Part shown: positions 1 to 7,005 of the stretch, piece after piece
Position numbering within the stretch: the first letter of the stretch is position 1
How the letters are laid out: each line of letters starts with the position of its first letter
Assembly (NCBI GenBank): GCA_025453925.1
Contig: JALOPK010000031.1
Location: forward strand, 1-16,833
Direction: 5' to 3'
Length of the DNA: 16,833 bases
Source: Candidatus Eiseniibacteriota bacterium
GTDB taxonomy: Bacteria; JAFGKV01
Position numbers and translations under genes: made by a program
Notes under the pieces: generated by a model
The model's database searches: none
What the model was told of the DNA's origin: nothing
The model's input: only the letters and a program-made list of their open reading frames with translations

Positions 1-394
1 AGAGACGGTTGGCGATGGAGAGCTCATAGCCACCCAGGCTGACGCCGCGATTCAGGCTCTCCAGGAGCGCCCCCGATGCCTCGTGCCATTGCGGTGCGCT
101 GCCCGGAATGTGGAGCACCTGCGCCATCTCCTGCGCCGTGACCCCCGCAGCCCCGGCGTAGGTCATGCTCAGTGCAGTCGCGATGCTGTAGGGTGACATG
201 AAGAGGTTACCAGGCTCGGAGCACACCGCACAGTACAGGTCACACGCGAACTCGTTGTTCGCTGCTACGACCTCATCGGCCGCCCCTCTCAGATCCTCGG
301 GAATAGCGCGGACCTGGAATGGATCCGGTTCAGTGGCGTTGTCACACGCGAGAATGAGGAGAAGGATCGCCAGGAGCATTCGTGTTGCAGCCAT
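1..394 (-). CDS. Serpin-family protease inhibitor, lipoprotein, N-terminal part (cut by window edge)
   Basis: Serpins inhibit serine or cysteine proteases by a suicide conformational change. Only the first 131 codons are in the window. Residues 1-16 form a hydrophobic signal ending in a lipobox-like ILAC, with Cys17 as the probable lipidated residue, so the protein is probably anchored outside the cytoplasm. The following part carries serpin hallmarks: an N-x-FA-x-x-LY helix, then N-L-F-x-SPYSIATALSMTYAGA at about residues 67-84, followed by GVTAQEMAQVL. The start is supported by a GGGAGGG ribosome site just upstream. The reactive-centre loop lies off the edge, so target protease and inhibitory capacity cannot be judged. 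It is transcribed leftwards, away from the FlgD-like remnant. Family assignment is firm; function is inferred. Confidence 0.88.
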   Translation of the reverse strand, partial: MAATRMLLAILLLILACDNATEPDPFQVRAIPEDLRGAADEVVAANNEFACDLYCAVCSEPGNLFMSPYSIATALSMTYAGAAGVTAQEMAQVLHIPGSAPQWHEASGALLESLNRGVSLGGYELSIANRL

Positions 395-593
395 GTGCCC
401 TCCCTGTTGTGGCCTTCTCAGGCACAACGCGCGGAGCCCTGTGCACGCGTTCCAATATACACTCATGCTCGGCCGGGAGCTGCTGCTTGCGCGCCCCCCA
501 CCCCAGCAGGCTGGGTGAGCCCACCGTAACTCGGGAACCTCTGGGGAGTATGCTCGCTTGGGCCAGGGTACCCATCCACCCTCATCCAGCCGC

Positions 594-618
594 TGTGGGA
601 GCGACTTCAGTCGCGATC
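594..618 (+). repeat. REP-like hairpin (diverged copy)
   Basis: The element begins TGTGGGAGC and has a stem GCGAC (601-605), loop TTCA and stem GTCGC (610-614). The layout (a G-rich foot, a TTCA loop and a following GAT) matches the two better copies flanking the transposase at 1015-1527. The stem bases differ but compensate, which suggests an old copy kept as a hairpin. Confidence 0.6.
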
Positions 619-754
619 GAAAGAGAATATTGGCCGCCATGGTCTGTCGTGGCTGAAGACCACTCCCACTATGGTATCCACATCGCCGCACACCCTGCAA
701 TCGAGTCGGCAGCCCCCGCGATGGCACGTGGGCTGGCCGGGGCTACCGGAACCC

Positions 755-874
755 GGCGATGTCGTGTGGAGTGGGACCGATGACGCAGGAGACCCGGTTG
801 CCCCCGGCACCTACACCTGCCGTGCCGAGTGTGACGGTGGAATGCAGACAGCCAAGGTGGTCGTCGCGAGGTAG
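755..874 (+). pseudogene. FlgD-like Ig C-terminal tail remnant
   Basis: The frame ending in TAG at 872-874 encodes a stretch reading D-V-V-W-S-G-T-D-D-A-G-D-P-V-A-P-G-T-Y, then a Cys/Arg-containing strand and TAKVVVAR at the very end. This is the pattern of FlgD-like Ig domains used as C-terminal tails of secreted proteins in FCB-type bacteria (W-x-G-x-DD-x-G-x-x-V-x-x-G-x-Y, then KVV near the stop). No coherent protein is visible upstream in the frame, and a REP-like hairpin sits there, so I read it as the surviving 3' end of a decayed secreted-protein gene. It could instead be the tail of a short unrecognised protein opening at 671. Confidence 0.5.
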
Positions 875-967
875 CGCGGTCAGCACAACCGGAGCGCGAC
901 TCGCTGAAGAGCCGGGGTTCTCCGCAGCCGTTGGTGGCTGAGCACAGCCAGGGAGTTGAAGGGACCC

Positions 968-1020
968 CTGTGGGAGCAGCCAGGCGCTGTACGAGCGGCT
1001 TCAGCCGCGACCTCCTACCA
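968..1020. repeat. REP hairpin at the 3' end of the RAYT gene
   Basis: The hairpin has stem GCGGC (995-999), loop TTCA and stem GCCGC (1004-1008). It is bounded by TGTACGAG on the left and CCTCCTAC on the right, so the minus strand reads GTAGGAG into the hairpin; GTAG at the foot of the hairpin is the tetranucleotide RAYT enzymes recognise. The 27 bp at 988-1014 are identical to 1588-1614, exactly 600 bp away on the other side of the transposase gene. A second, partial foot (TGTGGGAGC, 969-977) lies directly to the left, suggesting nested insertions. Confidence 0.8.
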
Positions 1021-1527
1021 AACAGACTCCCAGCCGAGCAGCCTCTCCCGGTTATCCTCTCCCGCACTACTGAAGCCATAGCCGGCGGCCGTCGTGGCGA
1101 GTCCTCTTCGGATGGGGTTGCTCTCAATGTACAGGGCCACATTTCGAAGATCCTCGTCATGGCGGATGGCATGATCATAAAACCCGGCTTGCCACAAAGG
1201 ACCGCTCCTTGCCAGCACGAGGTTGATCTCTCGTGCCGCGGCCCCCTTCCACCTTCCGAAGGTCTGGGAGAGATCACTGAGCTTCCCAAGAGTCGCGAGA
1301 ACATGCACATGTTCCGGCATGACCACGTAGGCCATGAGGAGAAGGATGCCCTTATCCTGGAAGCGGTAGAGCGCGCGGACAGCGCAGGAGGCTGCGCAGC
1401 CGACCAGAATCGGGCGTTTCCCCGCCACCGTTGTGGTGATGAAGTACGGTCGGCCCGTCTCGGAGCAACGGCCACGCCGAAGCGCCCTATGACCGGGCGT
1501 ACTTCTTCCCGTGCCGGTCCGGTCCAT
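1015..1527 (-). CDS. REP-associated tyrosine transposase (RAYT, Y1/HUH nuclease)
   Basis: RAYTs are single-strand DNA nucleases of the IS200/IS605 Y1 superfamily that act on REP hairpins. With the start at 1527 the product has 170 residues. A GRPYFITTTV strand is at 25-34, the HUH motif is in VVMPEHVHVL (His73 and His75), WKG at 93-95, LWQAGFYDHAIR at 111-122, and the probable catalytic Tyr133 in ALYIESNPIRRGL. The start at 1527 is preferred over 1587 because it follows a GGGAGAGGGA ribosome site and the longer version would begin at the edge of a REP. Its stop codon TAG (1015-1017) is supplied by the GTAG foot of the flanking REP. All catalytic residues are present, so it may be active. It is a domesticated REP-processing gene or a recent arrival. 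Confidence 0.9.
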   Translation of the reverse strand: MDRTGTGRSTPGHRALRRGRCSETGRPYFITTTVAGKRPILVGCAASCAVRALYRFQDKGILLLMAYVVMPEHVHVLATLGKLSDLSQTFGRWKGAAAREINLVLARSGPLWQAGFYDHAIRHDEDLRNVALYIESNPIRRGLATTAAGYGFSSAGEDNRERLLGWESVW

Positions 1528-1587
1528 TCCCTCTCCCTGTCGGGCTACAGCATGAATGCGTGCAGCACCGCACGAGCGGTCTCTCAT

Positions 1588-1665
1588 TGTACGAGCGGCT
1601 TCAGCCGCGACCTCATGTCGGACCGCATGTCGGGCCTCATGTCGGGCCTGAAGGCCCTCCTACAA
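1588..1665. repeat. REPIN-like inverted pair of REP hairpins
   Basis: The left half (1588-1614) has stem GCGGC, loop TTCA and stem GCCGC and is identical to the copy at 988-1014. The right half has stem GGGCC (1644-1648), loop TGAA and stem GGCCC (1653-1657), followed by TCCTACAA. Read on the minus strand it is TTGTAGGAG leading into the hairpin, so the two hairpins face each other. Two inverted REPs separated by a short spacer is the REPIN arrangement. The spacer is made of 12-bp tandem repeats. Confidence 0.75.
1614..1649. repeat. Three 12-bp tandem repeats between the REP hairpins
   Basis: The unit is CATGTCGGGCCT, with copies at 1614-1625 (ending GGACCG), 1626-1637 and 1638-1649. The last two are identical. 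The final copy runs into the right REP stem. Confidence 0.8.
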
Positions 1666-1691
1666 CACAACCACAGCTCCGCGGAATCAAA

Positions 1692-1895
1692 TCAGTCGTC
1701 CAGAACGAAACCGACCTTCGGGAAGACGCGATACTCGACGATCTTGCCGTTCTCGACGCTGACCTTCTAATCCTTCACCCAGGCACCCTTGACATTGCGC
1801 AGGGTCTTGTTGGCGCGCTCGACACCAATCCGTACGGCTTCCTCGAAGCTCCTGGTTGACGTTGCGCTGGTCTCGGTGATCCGTGCGACTGCCAT
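1692..1895 (-). pseudogene. Dodecin family gene interrupted by one in-frame amber codon
   Basis: Dodecins are about 65-70 residue proteins that form dodecameric shells binding flavin or CoA. The frame has 67 sense-codon positions plus a stop and an AAGGAAGG ribosome site before the ATG. Residues 1-42 carry family hallmarks: MAVARITE, SFEEAV, ANKTLRNVKGAWVKD, with the conserved Trp39. Codon 43 (1767-1769) is TAG. The frame then continues KVSVENGKIVEYRV and FPKVGFVLDD to a TGA. Relatives usually have Gln or Glu-Gln at this place, so a single CAG-to-TAG change explains it. Truncation at 42 residues would remove two beta strands and abolish the fold. TAG is the ordinary stop in other genes here (for example the TSUP gene), so code reassignment is unlikely. 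Sequencing error is the main alternative. Confidence 0.85.
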
Positions 1896-2274
1896 GAGAA
1901 TCCTTCCTTCGGTTGGAGCGGCACAAGTTGCGGATGTGCATGGGCCAGCCCGTGCACACTGCGGGCATGCTGTTCGCGTGTCGTGCCGGAGGGCATGTGA
2001 GGGCCCGGTTTCACGTGGTTCCCACGGTGACGGAAACCGCCGGTCCCTCCGCATAAGGAACAAGATTGGCGAGAGAAGCCGGCCGACTCAAACTTGTGGT
2101 CATGACATGCACCGATCCTTGCTTTTGCTGCGCGGTGTGGAACGATAGATTCCGCGTGGTTCACGATGGAGGACACGCCGTCTGCTTCGGGGCGAATCAC
2201 CGAGGTGTTCCTGAGGCCATGCCAGGGGTCCATTCGAGACGCGCGATGAAGAAGACACACGCCGGGAGGACGAC
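1896..2274. other. Non-coding gap with two hairpins
   Basis: I see no gene here. A hairpin of GTGCATGGGC (1936-1945) with GCCCGTGCAC (1948-1957) lies about 40 bp upstream of the dodecin start. A second lies at 2007-2038: GGTTTC and GAAACC arms enclosing CGTGG-TTC-CCACG. They could be RNA structures in the dodecin leader or unrelated; there is no U-tract to call a terminator. Confidence 0.4.
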
Positions 2275-3315
2275 GTGCCGCAGGACAAGGCATTCACGAG
2301 ACAGCGGTTATCCGATTTCTGGTCACGCGGCGATCTTCCCGTCCTTGATATTGCCGCCCACCGCTTTGCCGTTCTGAGCGACTTCCATCTGGGCAACGGC
2401 CGACGGGCTGATGACTTCCACCATAATGAGGAGACCCTGTCCGCCGCCCTTGCGTATTACCACCAGGACGGCTACTCGCTTATCCTCCTGGGCGACATCG
2501 AGGAACTGTGGCAGTTCGACCTGACAGATGTCCTTGGCACGTATGGGGAAACTATCTACGAGCGACTCCGATGTTTCGGACAGTCACGCATCCACCGCGT
2601 CTTCGGGAACCACGACATCGATTTGGCCTCGATGTCGGATCCACTCTGGGCAGGGACCGACCAATCGGCCGTCCCCGAGGCCATCAAACTATCCGACGAG
2701 AGGGGCGTGCCGAGAATCCTGCTCGCCCACGGCCACCAGGGCAGCGCCGAGTCCGACAGGTACAGCCGCCTGAGCAGGTCGTTCGTCCGCGCGTTCCGAT
2801 TCGTTGAGCCGTTCGCAAGGAGCCTCGGCCTCTACAGAAACCCCATCACCGCAACCTCGCAAATCGCCAAGACCTACGAGAAGATCATGCACGAGTGGGC
2901 AAGGGATGCCCGTGTGCTCTTGGTGTGCGGGCATTCCCACCGGGCGCTCTTTGCATCGCGATCCTACGCCGATCGCATCAGGGAGAGAATCGTCAAGATC
3001 CAGACACGAGTGGCAGCGGGCGAGGACGAGCAGCGGCGCACGCTGGATAAACTCCAACGGGAACTCCGTGACGAGATCCGCAAGGGGAGAGACATCGAGC
3101 CGACTGAAGACGGCTTCCCGCTCCCCTGCTACTTCAACTGTGGCTGTGGCCTCTACACCGACGGGATTACCGCGTTGGAGATCGACACCGGCGAGATCCG
3201 ACTCGTGAAGTGGAACCGTGATCAGGCGGTCACGCCCCGACGCGAGATCTACCAGCGAGGCAACCTCTTCGATTTCCTCGCCCAGATTGAACGGGCGAGT
3301 GGAACCGTAGCGTGA
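2275..3315 (+). CDS. Calcineurin-like metallophosphoesterase (LpxH/UDP-diacylglucosamine hydrolase-like)
   Basis: This is a dinuclear-metal phosphoesterase of 346 residues, probably cytoplasmic. All family motifs are present in order: D36-x-H38 in LSDFHLGN, GD at 73-74 in LLGDIEELW, GNHD at 111-114, AHGHQG with His152 and His154, and CGHSHR with His220 and His222. The SDFHLG and GDIEELW forms resemble LpxH-like pyrophosphatases, but the length and the charged, probably coiled segment at about 233-272 differ from LpxH, so the substrate is open. The GTG start follows GGGAGGA at 2264-2270. No operon partner: the next gene starts 139 bp on. A lipid-A precursor pyrophosphatase or a nucleotide/phosphoprotein phosphatase are the main options. 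Confidence 0.88.
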   Translation: MPQDKAFTRQRLSDFWSRGDLPVLDIAAHRFAVLSDFHLGNGRRADDFHHNEETLSAALAYYHQDGYSLILLGDIEELWQFDLTDVLGTYGETIYERLRCFGQSRIHRVFGNHDIDLASMSDPLWAGTDQSAVPEAIKLSDERGVPRILLAHGHQGSAESDRYSRLSRSFVRAFRFVEPFARSLGLYRNPITATSQIAKTYEKIMHEWARDARVLLVCGHSHRALFASRSYADRIRERIVKIQTRVAAGEDEQRRTLDKLQRELRDEIRKGRDIEPTEDGFPLPCYFNCGCGLYTDGITALEIDTGEIRLVKWNRDQAVTPRREIYQRGNLFDFLAQIERASGTVA

Positions 3316-3405
3316 GCACCGACCCCGTGGCCAAGGTCTCCCCTGTCTTCGCCCCCGCCAAGGATCGGATTCGCCATTTCGAGCTACGTCGCTGGATCGT
3401 CGCGT

Positions 3406-3433
3406 TTCGGATTTCGCGCTTCGGATTTCGCGC
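3406..3433. repeat. Two exact tandem copies of a 14-bp unit
   Basis: TTCGGATTTCGCGC occurs at 3406-3419 and again at 3420-3433, between the phosphoesterase and TSUP genes. Similar TTCGGATTTCG strings also start the preceding stretch in weaker form. Short repeats of this kind occur between genes in several environmental lineages. No function is evident. Confidence 0.7.
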
Positions 3434-3454
3434 TTCCGGCGGTACTCGCCGGCC

Positions 3455-4210
3455 ATGACCGCCCCGACCCTGATCCTGCTGGGCCTCGCCGGAACCCTGG
3501 CCGGGTTCATCGACTCCATTGCCGGCGGTGGCGGCATCATTACGGTGCCCGCGCTGCTCTCGGCCGGCCTTCCGCCGCATCTGGCACTGGGCACGAACAA
3601 GCTCCAGTCGAGCTTCGGCAGCCTGACGGCCACGCTTCGCTACCGGCATGGGAAACTGGTGAAGATCCGTCGCACGCTCCCTGGGATTCTCTTCACCACC
3701 ATCGGGGCCACGGTGGGGACGCTCACCATCCAGCGCATCTCTCCGGGATTCCTCCAGAAGGCCATTCCCATCCTGCTGCTGGCCGTGTTCGTCTACATGC
3801 TCTTCTCGCCGAAGGCCGGGGCGAAACGAAACCGCTCGATGCTCACTCCCCTACCCTTCTATGTCCTCATGGGCCTCGGCATCGGGTTCTACGACGGCTT
3901 CTTCGGGCCCGGCACGGGTTCATTCTGGACCGTCGCCTTTGTCGTGCTGCTGGGTCAGGAGCTCAAAGAGGCAACCGCCCACACCAAAGTCATGAACTTC
4001 ACCAGCAACGTCGTGGCGCTGGCAACATTTGCCATCGGCGGTCACGTCGTGCTCGTGCCTGGCCTGGCGATGGGTGCCGGAGAGGTGCTGGGGGCCTACA
4101 TGGGTTCGCACCTGGTGATCCGGCGAGGCGTCGGCTTCATCCGCGTCTTCTTCCTGACCGTGGTGGCCGTGACCTTAGCTCGGCTGGTGTATGTGACGTA
4201 CATCGGGTAG
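3455..4210 (+). CDS. TSUP family permease (TauE/SafE/YfcA-like sulfite or organosulfur exporter)
   Basis: An inner-membrane protein of 251 residues, a normal length for the family, with about eight hydrophobic segments. The N-terminal half holds the signature FIDSIAGGGGIITVPALL (about 19-36) and LALGTNKLQSSFGS (43-56). The inverted-repeat second half holds GFYDGFFGPGTGSFW (about 144-158) and TAHTKVMNFTSN. TSUP proteins move sulfite, sulfoacetate, taurine-derived anions or similar compounds; substrate cannot be told from sequence. The ATG at 3455 has only a weak ribosome site, but the signature helix begins soon after, so little can be missing. It stands alone, with no sulfur gene beside it. 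Confidence 0.9.
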   Translation: MTAPTLILLGLAGTLAGFIDSIAGGGGIITVPALLSAGLPPHLALGTNKLQSSFGSLTATLRYRHGKLVKIRRTLPGILFTTIGATVGTLTIQRISPGFLQKAIPILLLAVFVYMLFSPKAGAKRNRSMLTPLPFYVLMGLGIGFYDGFFGPGTGSFWTVAFVVLLGQELKEATAHTKVMNFTSNVVALATFAIGGHVVLVPGLAMGAGEVLGAYMGSHLVIRRGVGFIRVFFLTVVAVTLARLVYVTYIG

Positions 4211-4380
4211 GCTGAATTCGCGTCCGCTCACGCGACGCGAACCAGGCCCCAAGGTTGATCAGTTCGGAGATCGCGGGCGTTCGGTGTCGCCGTTGACGAT
4301 AGGGGACGGTCGGTGCTTCATTCAGGCTCGACTCCCATCTGCGCGCCGATCTGATCACCACCGTCAGGAGGTCTGGATAG

Positions 4381-4791
4381 ATGAGCATGCACTTGAAGCT
4401 CGCCGTGAAGTGCCCCGCGTGCGGGAAGTCCCTGATGCACCCGGACGTCCTCATTGACGACCTGCCCTCCATCCACCTCGCGGTACGTACCGCGGGCGAG
4501 ACCGGAGACGTGTACCTGAGCCAGGTCTACGGCAGCTACGCCAAGCGATTCGAAAACGTCGCGGATGTGCCGGGATCCGTGACCCCATTCTGCTGTCCAC
4601 ACTGTGACGCGAGTTTCGAGGCCCATCATCCATGCGAATGCGGCGCTGCGATGATCTGGGTACAGCTCACCATGGGTGGTTCGATCAACTTCTGCACGCG
4701 CAACGGCTGCACCCGCCACTCCTTGGAGTTCGATGACCCCGACGAAGCCTTCATCCTCTTCCAGTCCCAGGACGAGACCGGACTAGGGTAG
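4381..4791 (+). CDS. Conserved Cys-rich zinc-ribbon protein of unknown function
   Basis: A 136-residue soluble protein with repeated metal-binding Cys motifs. CPAC (Cys11, Cys14) and CPHC (Cys72, Cys75) probably form one zinc ribbon. Cys85 and Cys87 in CECG and Cys105 and Cys110 in CTRNGC probably form a second. The acidic tail after TRHSLEFDDPDEA is reminiscent of small proteins I have seen in delta-proteobacteria-type genomes, none with a known role. AGGAGG at 4366-4371 is 9 bp before the ATG at 4381, so that start is preferred over the second ATG six bases later. It is followed by a convergent gene, so it is probably monocistronic. A role in metal or RNA/protein binding would be guesswork. 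Confidence 0.8.
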   Translation: MSMHLKLAVKCPACGKSLMHPDVLIDDLPSIHLAVRTAGETGDVYLSQVYGSYAKRFENVADVPGSVTPFCCPHCDASFEAHHPCECGAAMIWVQLTMGGSINFCTRNGCTRHSLEFDDPDEAFILFQSQDETGLG

Positions 4792-5112
4792 GTGACGGCG
4801 CAGGGATAGCTACGTCAGATCACACGTGCCGGTCCTCCCGGGCCCCAAGGCGCCGGGTGCAGCCGGATCGGGCCGTGGCCGCATCTCAATTGATACGTCG
4901 CAGGTTCGGCAGGGTCTGGAGCAATGCAGGGGCACGGGGATTCAGCAGAACCCGGATGTAGAGGATCTTCGTGTACGACCCCCAAGTCGCTCGGGGAGAC
5001 GGTGTCGACATCCCTTGCGGATGGTGGCGAGCGATCAAGGTGATGGACACACCGCTCCGTCGGCCGTTTCGCAGTTGGTGGCCTTCATTACGATAGGCTC
5101 TCGAGTACGGAG
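4792..5112. other. Convergent intergenic gap without a recognised gene
   Basis: This lies between the 3' ends of the zinc-ribbon gene (plus) and the SAM-hydrolysing gene (minus). Open frames exist on both strands but show no family motif, ribosome site or sensible composition. No strong terminator hairpin with a T-run was seen. Confidence 0.4.
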
Positions 5113-6039
5113 TCAGCCTGCTGCGGGCGTCTCCGGGGAGCTCATCGCGGGCGCCAGGCTCACCTGATCACCTGCCCGCACGCCGCAGAGGGACGAGGCG
5201 CTCGCCATGTTGGCGGCGACTTCGACCACGCCTTCAGCATTCACCAGCACCACCAGTTCTCGCTCTCGAACGTCGCCATATGTCATGCCAACTCTCACAG
5301 GAAACGCCACATTGCCGACGACCATGGTGAATTCGTCACGCGCATGAAGGCTGGCCGCCATCGCGGCGGGGATATTGCTGATGAGGTTGCCGTAGCGGTC
5401 TACATGCACAACCTCTCCGGTGAGCGTGTCGCCGCGAACCGCGGGCGCAGTCTCATCCAGCCGCACGAGAGTCGCGGGATCAAACGACGGCCCGACGGCC
5501 GCCGGATCAAGCCCACGACCGAGGTGGGCGGCGATCGGCCCGAAGATGTCCCGGCCGTGGAAGGTCGCGGACTCGGGCCGCACCAGTTCGCCGTTGGTGA
5601 TCTCGTAGGCGGAAGAGATATCCATCACGTGCATGACCTTGGTGAACAGGCCGTTGTCCGGCCCCACGAACAGAGTGCCATCGGTCGCCCGAAGGACGAC
5701 CGGCCGCCGCGCCGTCCCCACTCCCGGATCGACGATGGTCACGAAAACGGTACCAGCGGGATACGCTGGGGCGGCTTGGGCGAGCAGGTAGGAACCTTCC
5801 CGAATGTCGAACGGCTCGACCTCGTGGGTGATCGTGGATATGTGCGCCTCCGGATCGATCCGCAGGATCGAACCCTCCAGCACGCCGGCGTAGAAGTCCC
5901 GGGTGCCATAGTCGGTAATGACGGCAATCACGTGGGGAGGTTCGGCATCCGTACGGCAACCTGCGCCAAGCGCAAGCAGTCCCCACGCGAGGGTGGTAGA
6001 CGAGAGACAGCGACGCACTCGTGAGGAGTGACCGGCCAT
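5113..6039 (-). CDS. SAM hydroxide adenosyltransferase (DUF62; SAM hydrolase) with N-terminal export signal
   Basis: The family splits S-adenosylmethionine with hydroxide to adenosine and methionine; relatives are the chlorinase SalL and the fluorinase. The 308-residue product shows [16 protein letters not shown] (38-53), [13 protein letters not shown] with Arg80, TIVDPGVGT (101-109), [10 protein letters not shown] (123-132) and [15 protein letters not shown] with His161, followed by a C-terminal barrel domain with [17 protein letters not shown]. Residues 1-28 look like a signal peptide: Arg-rich start, hydrophobic [14 protein letters not shown], then Cys28. The lipobox is imperfect (Leu at -4), so lipidation is uncertain. 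The start at 6039 follows GAAGGGAG; the longer frame to 6156 reads unlike protein. It is divergent from nikR. An exported version is odd because SAM is cytoplasmic. Confidence 0.88.
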   Translation of the reverse strand: MAGHSSRVRRCLSSTTLAWGLLALGAGCRTDAEPPHVIAVITDYGTRDFYAGVLEGSILRIDPEAHISTITHEVEPFDIREGSYLLAQAAPAYPAGTVFVTIVDPGVGTARRPVVLRATDGTLFVGPDNGLFTKVMHVMDISSAYEITNGELVRPESATFHGRDIFGPIAAHLGRGLDPAAVGPSFDPATLVRLDETAPAVRGDTLTGEVVHVDRYGNLISNIPAAMAASLHARDEFTMVVGNVAFPVRVGMTYGDVRERELVVLVNAEGVVEVAANMASASSLCGVRAGDQVSLAPAMSSPETPAAG

Positions 6040-6220
6040 GCGGCTCCCTTCTGGCAAGGGGGGGCGATACCCCGAATCGAAGCGAAGCGGCGCTCGCCGG
6101 AGCAATCGGCACGGCGCCTGCCTCCGCCATAGTGGGGCGAGAGGAATGGAGGACACAAAGTCCGCATTGATGCCGAGGGCCGCAAGCAGAGAGGAGCAGA
6201 CACCGTCTCGACCGCGGCGA

Positions 6221-6256
6221 TTGACAACCTTCGATCGGTGCCGTTATGAACGGCAC
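6221..6256 (+). promoter_or_regulatory. Sigma-70-type promoter of nikR with a palindromic operator candidate over the -10 box
   Basis: The -35 is a perfect TTGACA (6221-6226) and the -10 is TATGAA (6245-6250), with an 18-bp spacer. An exact inverted repeat, GTGCCGTT (6238-6245), 3-bp centre, AACGGCAC (6249-6256), covers the -10. A repressor bound there would block transcription. NikR autoregulation is the natural guess, but known NikR sites are longer and split by about 13-16 bp, so another regulator is possible. Confidence 0.6.
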
Positions 6257-6295
6257 GGACTGAGGCAGAGCCGAGATGAGCCAAGGAGGTCGCCG

Positions 6296-6718
6296 ATGAA
6301 GACAGAACAAGAGACCGTCAGGTTTGGCGTGTCGTTGCCGCAGGAGTTGCTTCGCGAACTCGATGAACGGATTGTAGCCCGGGGTTACTCGTCCCGCTCT
6401 GAATTCATCCGGGATCTGATACGGGCTCAGCTCGTCGAGGAGAAGTGGCGGACCGGGTCTGAGCCCGTGGTAGGCGTGCTCTCCATCGTGTATGACCACC
6501 ACCAACGTGACCTGGTGAATCGGATCATGGACGCGCAACACGCCCATTACGTGCAGACCGTCTGCACGACCCACGTCCACCTCGATCACGACAACTGCCT
6601 CGAGGTCATCATTATCCAAGGCAAGGCCGAAGAGATCGAGAGACTCAACATCGAGATCAGCGGGCTTCGGGGGGTGCGGTTCGCCGAGCTGACTCGCGCG
6701 TCCAAGGTCGAGATATAG
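6296..6718 (+). CDS. nikR: Nickel-responsive transcriptional regulator NikR
   Basis: NikR is a tetrameric ribbon-helix-helix repressor that senses Ni(II), usually controlling nickel uptake. The product has 140 residues, a normal length. The N-terminal ribbon-helix-helix is [19 protein letters not shown] with [14 protein letters not shown] after it. The ACT-like metal domain keeps all four square-planar ligands by spacing: His82 in AQHAHY, His93 and His95 in THVHLDHDN, and Cys101. The start follows AAGGAGG (6283-6289) at 6-bp spacing. The promoter and palindrome are just upstream. The nearest candidate targets are its own promoter, the divergent SAM hydrolase and the metal-uptake operon from 8902, though no classical NikR operator was found there. 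Confidence 0.95.
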   Translation: MKTEQETVRFGVSLPQELLRELDERIVARGYSSRSEFIRDLIRAQLVEEKWRTGSEPVVGVLSIVYDHHQRDLVNRIMDAQHAHYVQTVCTTHVHLDHDNCLEVIIIQGKAEEIERLNIEISGLRGVRFAELTRASKVEI

Positions 6719-7005
6719 CCCCGCTCCCATCCGGCGGCGGCCCCCGGGCGCTGATGCCTGGCCCGAGCCTCGCTTCGATCAAGATCCGTGCTCCGGTAGG
6801 GCCGATCCGCGTCGGCGCCATCGGGCGAGAGAAGGCACACTCCTCCTGAGCGATTCGTCGGGCATGGCCGCAGGCCGTCCGAGCCTGCATGTGATGCCAT
6901 CTGCTGCACCGACCTTGTCGAGCCCGTCGATCAAAGGTATTCTTCCCGCTGAGTCTCAAGGGCTCCTCCTGCGAGCTGGCAAATCTCGCTTGAAAGGCGG
7001 CTACG

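Noticed and set aside
1767-1769. Amber codon as a genuine recoded amino acid (pyrrolysine or read-through)
   Set aside because: TAG is used as a normal stop by other genes here, and Gln is the expected residue in dodecins, so a point mutation is simpler.
4826-5167. Open frame of 113 codons on the plus strand between convergent genes
   Set aside because: It overlaps the end of the SAM-hydrolase gene, has no ribosome site and no recognisable motif.
6040-6156. Upstream extension of the SAM hydroxide adenosyltransferase to an ATG at 6156
   Set aside because: The extension has no ribosome site, would bury the signal peptide and runs into the shared promoter region.
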